From: Adiantum capillus-veneris | Lineage: Eukaryota > Streptophyta > Polypodiopsida > Polypodiales > Pteridaceae | Length of the DNA stretch: 64,000 nucleotides | Direction of reading: 5' to 3' | NCBI GenBank assembly: GCA_014529385.2 | Contig: CM043969.1 | Coordinates: forward strand, 29,094,946 to 29,158,945 | Shown here: in pieces, positions 44,924 through 54,601 of the stretch | How positions within the stretch are numbered: the stretch's first letter is position 1 | Layout of the letters: each line of letters starts with the position of its first letter | Notes under the pieces: generated by a model | Told to the model about the DNA's origin: nothing | Databases searched by the model: none | The model's input: only the letters and a program-made list of their open reading frames with translations | Program-made: the position numbers and the translations under genes

Positions 44924-46131
44924 CTAGGGCGAGGGAGAGAGAGGGGGACGAGGGCTGGTGAGGGGGGCGAGGTGAGGAGGGGGACGAGGAATGGCGGAGA
45001 TGATGGAGCTCACTTGCAGCTGCTCTCGGCCCAGCTCCACCTCCACCAACCGCTGAACAACTGAATGCAGGAGCCAGCACCAATGGAGGAGGGCCCGCCG
45101 CCAGGAGCCTACAGCAGCAGGGGACAACATTAGTGCCTGCTCTCTTTTGTTTTGGTGACTCTCTTGTAGATGATGGGAACAACAATGTTCGGCGCTCTTG
45201 ATGATCTCTTTGCCACAACTGTGAACCCTAAGGATGTGGGCATTTTGATTGTGTGTAGGGTCGAGGGGATAGGGGTAGATAGGGGCAAGTAAGGAGCACA
45301 CAGCTATCATGAGCAAGACAACTATAATGATCTTGGAATCCATCTTGCAGGATGGGCTCTGTGAAGGGAGTTTGCTAGACACAGAGGAGAGCTTTGTTCT
45401 GGTCGGAGAAGCAGACACCAAAGGGGTTGATGTTAGAGGGGGGGTGAACTCCTGTAGAGGAGATTTCTTACTGCTTCTATGCTTCTTCATAGGCTCAGGT
45501 GGCTCATTAGGTTTAGTTACTGTGGAAACATTTGAAGAGGGTGTACCTTCAATCAAAGAGTGAATAGAGACTCCATAACAACGCATAGATTTGGTAGCCT
45601 CCAACCACTTCAACAGATCTTCGTCTGACCCTTCAGGTGTAGTAGGCTGTTCTTGTTCAGGGTTGGTTTCCATTGACAAAGAAACTTGCTGCACCACTGG
45701 ATCCATACCTCCTTCTAAGAGAATGGGTTGCATCGGGGGGCCAGAAATATGTATCCACAATGCGTCATTTCCCCAATCATGAAGTGCTTTAGTGTGTCGT
45801 AGCCATGGTCTTCCAATGAGCAAGGGAAATCCGCCCTCAACCTGGGGAAGACGAACCACAACAAAATCCAAGTTAAAAGTAAAGTCTTGTACCTGCAGAG
45901 GCACATTGTCCACTATGCCCACTGGGTAGACTGTCTGTGGTCGGCCAATGTAACTGTGAAGGGAGCAGGGCGAGTAGGCTGTAGACCTAGAGCTAACATA
46001 GTGAACTCGGGCATCAGGTTGATGCCAGATCCACCATCCACTATCACTCTTGAGAATTGCCGACCCAAAACGGACACTGTCAGGTGAGGGCTTCTATAAT
46101 CAGTGAGTGGAGCAGCGGGATTGGATATCAT
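44924..46131 (-). pseudogene. Element D protease and fused downstream segment with signal-peptide-like stretch
   Basis: 46131-45913 carries the retropepsin motif VIVDGGSGINLMPEF. A frameshift near 45940 separates it from 45922-44924, which continues with DFTFNLDFVVVRLP and LLIGRPWLRH. About 190 residues on, after a Ser/Thr/Pro-rich spacer, Met at 45343 begins a hydrophobic run (MDSKIIIVVLLMIAVCSLLA) like a signal peptide, followed by a Cys/His cluster (HSCGKEIIKSAEHCCSHH). The second part is not a known retroelement domain. It could be an env-like or captured host segment, or a chance fusion. Confidence 0.65.
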
Positions 46132-46505
46132 ATAGGACTCTGATGGTCACATTGGGAGGTGCCCGCCACTAGGACCTGCTCCAGGATAAAGTGACTGAAT
46201 AACAGCAAGGGTGTCACTTCTAAAATTTGCATCTAGTCGCAGCATGTCATAGAGGGACACTTATTGGAAGGTGTTCTTCAAGACTCTCTGGTGTAAGCTT
46301 TTCCTGTTCTACCAGTGGTTTCTCAGGTACCTTTGTAGATCGGAAACTGCTTCCAATAAAGCTTCATCAATATCGGAGAGCAAAGATTTGGATTCTTTCA
46401 TGGCACTGGGGGATGGCTTGTTAACAGCTGCAGGCAGGGTATCCACTGGTGTGAGACTGTGTGGGGGAGTTGAACTTGCTGGAATGCTAAGACCGAGGCG
46501 GCTCT

Positions 46506-48212
46506 CTAGGCTCGGGTGAGGACGCCCGATGGCTCCTCTGCCAAGTGCGGCAGCTTATTTTGAGGGGTAACCACGTGGGTAGAAGGGGGCGGCTGAGAAA
46601 CGGTGCTAACTGCTATCAAATTGAGCTTGGGAAAGGTAAACTCATTCTGGCTTTGACTTGGGTTCGAAGCCGTGGATGCACGAATTTTAGGGCAATCCTT
46701 ACTGTAGTGATCCTTCGTTTCGGGGCAATGACGGCAAGGAGGGGACCCTTCTGGCAAGGGGCATTTGCTTTGGTAATGCCCATATTCCCTGCATCTGTAG
46801 CACAAAATGGGCCGATTCAAAGGGCGAGTCGAAGGGCGAGGTGGTCCTTGCTCCTGGTGCATTGAGTTGGAGGTGGAGACATAGAAGCTTTGAGGTGATG
46901 AGGGAGCATGGGTATGATAAAAGCTCTGAGAGGGAAAAGTGCTCTGCATACCTTGCATAGGAGGGGCTGTCAGCAAAGGTGGCATATGGTGTGGATGGCC
47001 ACAGGGAGAAACCATGTTGGATGCAAGTGCTGGCCCTTGTTGAAGAGTAGGACCAAGACTTTGCTGTATATGTGGCAATCCCTTGAGGTAGTAGTAGTCC
47101 TTGTCCTCATGCCCAGCCTTTTCGCAGAAGTGGCAGTAAGCCCGCAGGGGAAAGTCCTGTGGAGGGTGTCCTGGAGAGCGACACGAGCTGTACCATACCA
47201 TAGCTTTAGTCTCCTGCTGAGACCGGAGCTCTTCTAGCTCTCTCTTGATTCGATCCAAAGCCTCGTGATGTGGGGGCTTCTCCTGTTTGAGAGAGATTGA
47301 TTTCTCCTCTTGAAGAGCTCGATGTAACTTTAGGGCTTCCAATTCCCTGTGTAAAGAAGTTAACGGATCAAAAGAACTTTCCGAAAACGCTGAGGTGGTC
47401 TCTACCTGAGGGGAGTTGGTGAACAGCTTCCTAGCTCCCTCTATCCTAGTAGCAGCCACGACAAACTCCTCCAGAGTTGCGTCAGGTCGGAGACTTTCTC
47501 GGAGTTTTTGCTGGGAAGTTTTAGGAAGAGTCTTCTCCACCCACTTCTTAACCATAAATTCCCCTAGTTGCTGAGGAAGCTTGGCAACGAGAGACTTGGT
47601 TTTAGTCATGAGCTTTGCAAAAGTCTCCTCTGGCTGGAGCACCATGTTGGCCAACTCTTCCAAAACCTTTTCCTGGTAGTCGCCTGGCCTGAATGCTGCA
47701 CAGAACTGCTGTCGTAAAGTAGTCCAAGTCGCAAAGTGGTTCTCTGCAAATTGACTGTACCACTTGTCTGCTAAACCATCCAAGGTAGATGGGAAGAGTA
47801 CTAAGTAGGCATCTTCTCGGTTGAGGCCACGACCTCTGCAGAGAGAAACAAACCTCCGGGCATGGTCGTCAGCATCCTCTGAGGAGAGACCCTTGAAAGT
47901 AGGAAACTTAATATTCACCTTAGCTAGAACACTTGTGAGCTCCTCCATGGCTGTTTGTACAAGAGCTTGTTGCACTAGAGCTTGTTGTAACACAGGGGAT
48001 AAGAAGTTTATTGATTTGGGTAACTGGGGAGGTGTAGAACTTGTTGACGGAATGGAGGTAGCTGTAGGGGAAGGTAGGGGTACTGGAGCTGGTAGACTTC
48101 TACTTGGCACGAAGGGTTGACGTTTCTTGTGGTAGTACTTCAGAGGACTGAGTAATGGGCTTTGTCGCTCTTTGGACTGCCTTGTATGTGTCATGCAGTA
48201 ACCAAAAGCCAC
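46506..48212 (-). CDS. Element D gag with three zinc-knuckle-like motifs
   Basis: 568 codons, open. A Ser/Pro-rich N-terminus, then a gag capsid-like domain (about 95-270: FKGLSSEDADDHARRFVSL, ADKWYSQFAENHFATW, LRQQFCAAF). A long charged helix follows (about 285-345). Knuckles: CHFCEKAGHEDKDY (final Cys changed to Tyr), CYRCREYGHYQSKC (canonical), and CRHCPETKDHYSKDC with one extra residue. It ends at TAG just before the protease region, so gag and protease are separated by a stop and frame changes. Unrelated by eye to the other gags in the window. Confidence 0.8.
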   Translation of the reverse strand: MAFGYCMTHTRQSKERQSPLLSPLKYYHKKRQPFVPSRSLPAPVPLPSPTATSIPSTSSTPPQLPKSINFLSPVLQQALVQQALVQTAMEELTSVLAKVNIKFPTFKGLSSEDADDHARRFVSLCRGRGLNREDAYLVLFPSTLDGLADKWYSQFAENHFATWTTLRQQFCAAFRPGDYQEKVLEELANMVLQPEETFAKLMTKTKSLVAKLPQQLGEFMVKKWVEKTLPKTSQQKLRESLRPDATLEEFVVAATRIEGARKLFTNSPQVETTSAFSESSFDPLTSLHRELEALKLHRALQEEKSISLKQEKPPHHEALDRIKRELEELRSQQETKAMVWYSSCRSPGHPPQDFPLRAYCHFCEKAGHEDKDYYYLKGLPHIQQSLGPTLQQGPALASNMVSPCGHPHHMPPLLTAPPMQGMQSTFPSQSFYHTHAPSSPQSFYVSTSNSMHQEQGPPRPSTRPLNRPILCYRCREYGHYQSKCPLPEGSPPCRHCPETKDHYSKDCPKIRASTASNPSQSQNEFTFPKLNLIAVSTVSQPPPSTHVVTPQNKLPHLAEEPSGVLTRA

Positions 48213-48487
48213 ACAAGCCTTGGCACGAAGACCTTAGTACTTGTTGTAACTTGCTGAAAACTGGTCCAATCTCCACTAGACCAAGGCGAGTGATTGGACC
48301 TGGCTGGACAAGGACGAGGAAGGACTAGACCAGGGACAAGGACTAGTTGGACTAGGGCGAGAGTGGACCAGGGTGAGAGGAGACTAGACCAGCAGACCAC
48401 ACAGTGCAAGGCAAAATAGGTGAAGCCTAGTAAAAAACCACTAGCTTCACTGTTTGTATTCTCACAGAGAGTGAGACTTCAGTTGAG
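48213..48487 (-). other. Element D 5' leader
   Basis: Non-coding leader between PBS and gag, with repeated GGACTAG/GACCAGG words. Confidence 0.5.
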
Positions 48488-48505
48488 GTCCCACCGTGAT
48501 CGCCA
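48488..48505 (-). promoter_or_regulatory. Primer binding site of element D
   Basis: TGGCGATCACGGTGGGAC on the minus strand, 13 bases from the LTR and complementary to a CCA-ending tRNA tail. Confidence 0.65.
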
Positions 48506-48518
48506 AAATGAGAGCACC

Positions 48519-48724
48519 TGTAGCGCGGATAATGTGTCATGCTCTCTACAGTGGGTGGTCCTCAGTGCAATGTGCGTGACAATCTCACTCAAACAGACTG
48601 AAAAGAAAGGAAACAATAGACATCAATAGAGCTCACAAAGGCACAACAACAGACCAGAACATATGACTCGACTATCTCAAAGAACTGATACAGACTCTGG
48701 TGTGGCAGCACACTCAAAGCTCAA
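48519..48724 (-). repeat. 5' LTR of element D, truncated
   Basis: Matches 43698 onward for about 206 bp, then stops where TGTCACAAACTGG begins. Confidence 0.8.
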
Positions 48725-49224
48725 TGTCACAAACTGGTGACGTGGCTACCCGGTACACACACACACCGCCTTGCTGAAGTGGTGACGTGGGAGCAGCATA
48801 CGGTTACTCCCGGAAAACGCGGGGGATTCTGCGGGCTGCTGACGTGGAAGATTGCGTACTGAACTGACAGGTGGCAGGCAGGGTACGGAAAAGCAGCAGT
48901 ACGACAGCTTTTCTTCTACGTAAATGCAGGCTGAAATCTTACGCAAATAGCTGCTTTATTCCACGCTATTAGCAAGAGAGAAAAAGAGCTTTAATTTTGA
49001 AGTGCTTTATTTGTAAGCCTATTTTTGGGGCAGCTTTTTATGGACAGCTTTTGGGGCTCTGCTTTTGGCATCCCTTGTAACTATTTATAAGTGTAGTTGG
49101 CCTCTCACTTCTTAGAGCATTTGGACGCAGAGTCTGAGAGTGAGACCCAACCACTCAGTGTACTTTGTGCAACAGATTAGTACAAAAAGAAATACCGAAA
49201 GGGGCGCCCGTCTATGGGGCCAAT
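48725..49224 (+). repeat. Degenerate LTR-like segment with TATA box
   Basis: Begins TGTCAC like the chromovirus LTRs, has a TTATAAG-type TATA box near 49083, and near its end a stretch (49189-49222, AAATACCGAAAGGGGCGCC) that recurs inside LTR C at 50490-50517. It directly abuts LTR C. Possibly a partial LTR of a related family. Confidence 0.45.
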
Positions 49225-50662
49225 TGTCACCAGGAGGTGTATTTTTCCTGTTGCCTTCCGTAAATAAGTATTAGATATATTTATTTTATTTTTACTTGTT
49301 TGTCTCGGAACCCTTGAAAAGGTGCAAGTGGACATTGCATGGCCAGTGTGAAACGGCTACAGCCAAATGGGTTTCTCACATCGGGGATCTAGGTCGGTTA
49401 GACAGGGACTGCCCGGGCCAGTTAGCACTGAATTCTGATGAGTATGGAAGCTCGTGTGTGCCAAACTGGAATTTGGGCCACTCGTCAAGTCACTGCAACT
49501 TTATAAGTTGAAAGGGGCCAGTAAATTAACCCACATTGTAGATGTTGGTCAAATGGTAGTCTTCAATGATGGTCAGGAGACCGATAGGGACTCCATGGAA
49601 GCATCTCCTAAAATTTAGGGAACTGCTATTTTTGACCGGAAAATGTGTTCGCGTCATTAGCTTTGGAATGACAAGGGGAACATTTTATTGCTCTGCTGCC
49701 AAGTCAACTGACACACCAGTTGAGATATTTTTAGTAGGGAAAGCCCAAACTCGGAAACTGGGCGACGTGTCAGCCTGTGAGCGATTCTGCCACTCTGGGA
49801 GTCAAAAATGAGCTGCATATCAACAAAGAGGGCGCCATTTTCAGCCTGAGGTGGATTGTAGCAGGTACAGAAGCTATGGAATGCTTACCTTGCCCCCTAT
49901 GCACAATATGGTGACGGGAGTGATGCCCCGCACGCTACATACTACTCTCTTTCTCCCCTACGTACAGTATGTTATGCCCCACTAGTGGGCTTCTCATTTG
50001 ACCTATGTACAGCTGTGGGGAAATATGCTTTCGTGCCGAGGCAAGAGCCTCTTTGCACAGGAACCGGTGTAGCTAGCTACTGCACCAAAGCAGGTACACG
50101 AGAGGGTGATAACCTCTCGATTGCGCAGTAAATTCAGCATTGTACGCTTGCTGTTTTTTACTCTATTTTGGGGCTGTTTTGAGCCCAAAATGTTTCCAGA
50201 ATCAAGGGGCACTTAGCCCAAGGTGCAGGGAACAGTGCAGGGACAGTCGTGTGCCCAAATCAGGTCAAAAACAGGGCTGAACCAGAAATTACAGCGACCT
50301 GCAATTTACTGTTTTGTGCTCCCGACTGAGGGAATATGTCCGTGGAACAGAGGGCCTACCTTAGAAACTAATTCGGATTGATTTCGGTACCGTTAGGTTG
50401 CCGAAATTTTACCGAATCTGGAGCGTACTAGCTGGATGCAGGTGTTGTCTTCCAGGGGCTCTTTTTGTAATTCTCTCTCTCTAAATTAAAGAAATACCGA
50501 AAGGGGCGCCAGTCTTTGGGGCCTACAGGGTGTTGGTCTCGTGTGCGCAGTGACATTCTAGTCGCTGGACGCAACTGTGTTCTCTTCCCTTCTCAGTGCT
50601 CTGTGTAAAGTTTACAGGTAATTGAAATAGTACCGCCCTCTACGTTGTACGGGCCGGTTATA
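49225..50662 (+). repeat. 5' LTR of chromovirus C
   Basis: TGTCACCAGG start and a GGTTATA end (TA for the expected CA) directly before the PBS. Blocks such as GCATCTCCTAAAATTTAGGG match LTR B in reverse complement, so the two elements are related but diverged. Confidence 0.8.
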
Positions 50663-50680
50663 TGGTTCCATCGACGGGAT
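50663..50680 (+). promoter_or_regulatory. Primer binding site of chromovirus C
   Basis: Same 18-mer as in chromovirus B, directly after the LTR. Confidence 0.8.
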
Positions 50681-50749
50681 AGTCACTTTTTCTTCAAAAA
50701 GTGCAGCGTGGATTGTTGTGGGTGAAAGCAACACAGAGCTTGTCGTTAT

Positions 50750-51144
50750 GGCAGAGAAGAGAGACCAAGTACCTGGAGAGGGATCTTCCTCACATGGCAC
50801 GGAGAAAGTTCCTTCAACTCTTCAAGAAGAGGATAGGTTGTTTAGAACTCAACTGCGTTGCTGCATGGACATGTTTCAGCAGTTGGCTAACAACCCAAGG
50901 ATGTAGGAATTCTTACAGGCTCCGACACAGGGTTTTTAGCCTCCTACACAGGGCATGACTGAGCTGTTGCAGAAAAAGGAGATTTCAATGCGCAGAGGAC
51001 TCATGATGCTCGAGGGAAAGCCCATGTGGTTGAGCAACTAGCGGTGTCCAATGATCCAAAGCAACTTGCTTTAGCAGGACAGGAACCGTTTGTGAATGGT
51101 CAAGGGAGCGATGAACAGGCTATGCTTCAGACAGGTCAACTTTT
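50750..51144 (+). pseudogene. Chromovirus C gag stub
   Basis: MAEKRDQVPG start, then stops at the 50906 region and several further frames. Capsid, zinc knuckle and the protease are missing. The sequence passes directly into the region just before RT at about 51145, so an internal deletion removed most of gag and all of the protease. Confidence 0.75.
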
Positions 51145-53645
51145 TTGAGTGGTTTCAGTGATTGTTTTTCGGACTCTTTGCCAGGGGAGTTACCTCCTGA
51201 GAGACGTGAGGATCATACTATAGATCTTGTGCCAGGTTCTAGTCCACCGAATAGACCACCATATAGGGTTAGTGCAGCCCAGCAGAAAGAGATTATGGGT
51301 CAGGTCAACGAGCTTTTAGAGAAGGGGCTAATTCAGCCCAGTTCATCCCCTTTTTGTTCGCCTGTACTCTTAGTGCAGAAGAAGGATGGTTCATGGCACA
51401 TGTGCATTGACTATCACGCCTTGAATAAGAATACCATCAAGAACAGGTTCCCCATACCGAGGATAGATGACATTCTTGATCGGCTTGAGAGAGCGTCATT
51501 GTTTACAAGAATAGACCTAAAGAGCGGGTACCATCAGATACGCATTAGGCCAGAAGATGTCCATAAGACTGCGTTCACGACAACATTTGGTCTCTATGAG
51601 TTTCTTGTCATGCCATTTGGTCTCACAAATGCTCCTGCCACATTTAATAGAATGATGGACAGAATTTTTAGACCACATAGAAACTTCGTGGGTACCTTCT
51701 TTGATGACATGATTGTCTACTCAAAGTCTGAAGAGGAGCATAGGGATCACTTGACCGCAATTTTCAATGAGCTACGCAAGAATAGGCTACTCATTAATGC
51801 GAAGAAAAGTGAGTACTTTTTGCAAGAGATTCACTTCCTTGGGCACATTGTTTCAAAGGATGGGGTACGCATGGATCCCGCTAAAGTGGAAGCAATTAGG
51901 TCATGGCCAGACTTGAAGTCCGTACATGACATGCGAAGCTTTCTAGGCTTATGTTCCTATTACAGGAGGTTCATCCGAAATTTTGCTGAGATTGCTTCTC
52001 CACTCCATGCACTGCAAGGAAAAGGAGTTACTTTCAAGTGGACAGCCAAGGAAATTTTAGCGTTCAAACACTTGAAAGAGAAGCTGACTTCAGATCCGGT
52101 AATTATTTTGCCAGATCTTTCTAAACCTTTTGTGGTTCAATGTGATGCGTGTGGCCATTGTCTTGGTGCAGTTCTAATGCAGAATGGCCGAGTAGTCGCA
52201 TATGAGAGCAGAATTCTTTTGAAGACTGAAAAGAACTTGCAAGTCTATGAGAAAGAATTGCTGGCAGTAATTCATGCTCTCACTAGTTGGAAACACTATT
52301 TGCTAGGGGCTGATTTTGTTGTCCAAACGGATCATCAAACCTTGCGATATTTTCTTACATAGACGAAGTTGTCTGAGAAGCACATGCGATGGGCAAACAT
52401 CTTGTCAATGTTCCATTTTCAGATTGTGCATGTGCAAGGGAAAAAGAACGTGGTGGCTGATGCGTTGTCACGAAAGCCCCAAATTTCAGCAGTGTCAATT
52501 CCGTACCATTGTGAACTAGACGAAATGAAGACACAATATGCTGAAGATTCAGATTTTGCAAGGATCTATGACCAGCTTGTTGATGGGCAACATCATGAGC
52601 ACTATATGCTTAAGAATGACTTTCTCATGATGCATGGAAAGTTATGCGTTACTAAACAGTTACGGCCAAAGATTTTGATGGAAAGTCATGCTCCACCTTA
52701 TGCTGGGCATCGTGGAATTGATGCGACAGTGAAAGGGGTTGAGGCATTCTTCTATTGGCCAGCTTTGCGTCAAGATGTTGACACATTTGTAAGATCATGC
52801 TTAGTATGCCAAAAAGTCAAATTTGACAGACAAAAGCAACCGGGATTGTTGTAGCCATTGCCGATCCCTGATAGGCCATGGGAAAGTATAGCAATGGACT
52901 TTATCTTTGATCTTCCAAGGACGCAAACAGGAAATGATGAGATTTGGACTATCATTTGTAGGTTCAGTAAGCAGACCCATTTCATTCCTGTTAGGAAGAA
53001 GATAAAGCCAGAACACATGGTCAAGATATTCATGAGCAATATCTTTAAATATCATGGGATGCCTCAGTCAATTGTCAGTGACAGGGATCCACGTATGACG
53101 AGTCTTTTCTGGAAGGCATTGTTTGAGAACATGGGCACTACGCTAAAGTTCTCTTCTTCCTTTCATCCGCAAACTGATGGACAGTCAGAAGAGGCAAATT
53201 CTATTGTTCTGGACCTGCTCAAATGTTATGTGTCAGAGCACAAGGCAACTTGGGAACACCATCTTCCATTGGTTGAATATGCTTACAATAACACTTCGCA
53301 TACGTCAACAGGTAAGGCACCATTTGAGATAGTGGAAGGAGGGAAGAAAGTCCCGCCCATTTTGCAGACTAAGGACAAGATATTTGAGGCAGACAAGTAT
53401 GTGCAAGATATGGATGAAACATACAGGAAGATAAAGATTGCTCTTGAGAAGACTCAGGCTAAGCAAAAGAAAGCTGCTGATTGTCACGGTCGTGAACTTG
53501 TATTTTCACTTGGTGATTGGGTACTTTTGCGCTTTGAAAAGGCCAGGTTAAGGAAAAGGAAAGGCAAGGAACGCTTGTTTCCTAAACTCAATATGCGATA
53601 TTATGGTCCTTTTCAGATTTCAGAAAAGATCAGCGATGTAGCTTA
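51145..53645 (+). pseudogene. Chromovirus C RT, RNase H and first integrase
   Basis: One frame interrupted twice by TAG (52360-52362 and 52852-52854), both at positions where element B has Gln. RT has RIDLKSGYHQI and FFDD at residues 185-188. RNase H has QCDACG, KELLAVIHAL and QTDHQTL. The first integrase has the zinc region and intact AMDF, VSDRDP and QTDGQSEEAN residues, then reaches FPKLNMRYYGPFQI and stops being collinear after SDVAY (about 53645). Confidence 0.88.
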
Positions 53646-54601
53646 CATTTCATTCCAGTGAAGAAAACAGTCAAGCCGGATCACTTAGCGAGACTATTTG
53701 TGGCCCACATCTTCAGATTACATGGCATGCCCGAGACGATTGTCTCTAACAGGGACCCCTGATTCAAGAGTTTGTTTTGGAAGGCTATTTGGGAGAACAT
53801 TGGCACGCGGTTGCAGTTCTCGTCATCGTTCCACCCGCAGACTGATGGGCAATCTGAGATTGCCAATTGAGTGGTACTAGATTTATTGAAGTCTTACATT
53901 TCATATCAGAAGACTCAATGGGAAAAGTATTTACCTTTGGTGGAATTTGCCTACAATAACATGATACACTCATTGACGGGGAAGGCGCCATTTGAGATTA
54001 TTGAAGGTGCTACGAAGGTTCCACCCTTCCTAAGCACGAAAGATAAGATTTTTGAAGCCGATGAGTACACGCATGACTTGGACACGGCTCTTGCCAAGGT
54101 CCGCGAGGCTTTGCAGAACTATCTCAAGAAAGACAGAAAAAGGCAGTAGATCGCCATCGTCGCGATTTGAAATTGAAGGAGAATGATTGGGTGCTCTTAC
54201 CTTTTGAGAAGGCACGCTTGAGAAAGAAAAAGGGAAAGGAGAGGCTTTTTCCAAAGCTTAGTATGCGATACCACGGACCTTTCCAGATCTCCGAAAAGAT
54301 AAATGATGTCTCCTTTAGACTGAAGCTGCCCGATACTTGGAGAATTCACAATGCTTTTCATGTGAGTCTCTTGAAACCTTTTAAAGGCGGTGCCCGAAGA
54401 TGGGGAGCCTGATGAGCAACCCGAAGTGGAAGAAAACGAGGAGATCCTTGTTCCCAAACAGATATTGGTACATGAAGACAGAAAGATTCGGGGAAAAGTG
54501 ATAAGGCGGTTCTTGGTTAAATTCAAGAACTATCCTGCATTGGATGCGAAGTGGATGGAGGAGGAGGACCTAGCAGATACTCCTCAGATTGTGAATCTTG
54601 G
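53646..54601 (+). pseudogene. Second, diverged integrase core with chromodomain-like tail
   Basis: Directly after SDVAY the sequence jumps back to an integrase segment that resembles the HFIPVKK region, then reads RLFVAHIFRLHGMPETIV and SNRDP (first Asp replaced by Asn), followed by a stop and QTDGQSEIAN. Compare the first copy's FMSNIFKYHGMPQSIV: the two come from different lineages. Frames shift at about 54150 and 54390. The end (54390-54600) has LVPKQILVHEDRK and LVKFKNYPALDAKWMEEEDL, a chromodomain-like module. Confidence 0.8.

Larger units (their letters stand above)
43698..48724 (-). mobile_element. LTR element D: gag-protease-only retrotransposon
   Basis: Minus strand. LTR sequences at 43698 onward (left) and 48519-48724 (right) share TGTAGCGCGGATAATGTG and at least 200 bp. 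PBS TGGCGATCACGGTGGGAC lies at 48505-48488 beside the right LTR. Gag and a protease are recognisable; RT, RNase H and integrase are absent. The right LTR is cut at about 48724 by another LTR sequence. It abuts LINE-2 at 43698. Confidence 0.8.
49225..54601 (+). mobile_element. Chromovirus C: truncated, chimeric Ty3/gypsy element
   Basis: 5' LTR, PBS, gag stub, pol, then a second integrase from another lineage. There is no 3' LTR, because the element stops at about 54601 where a minus-strand LINE begins. Related to chromovirus B in opposite orientation. Confidence 0.85.
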
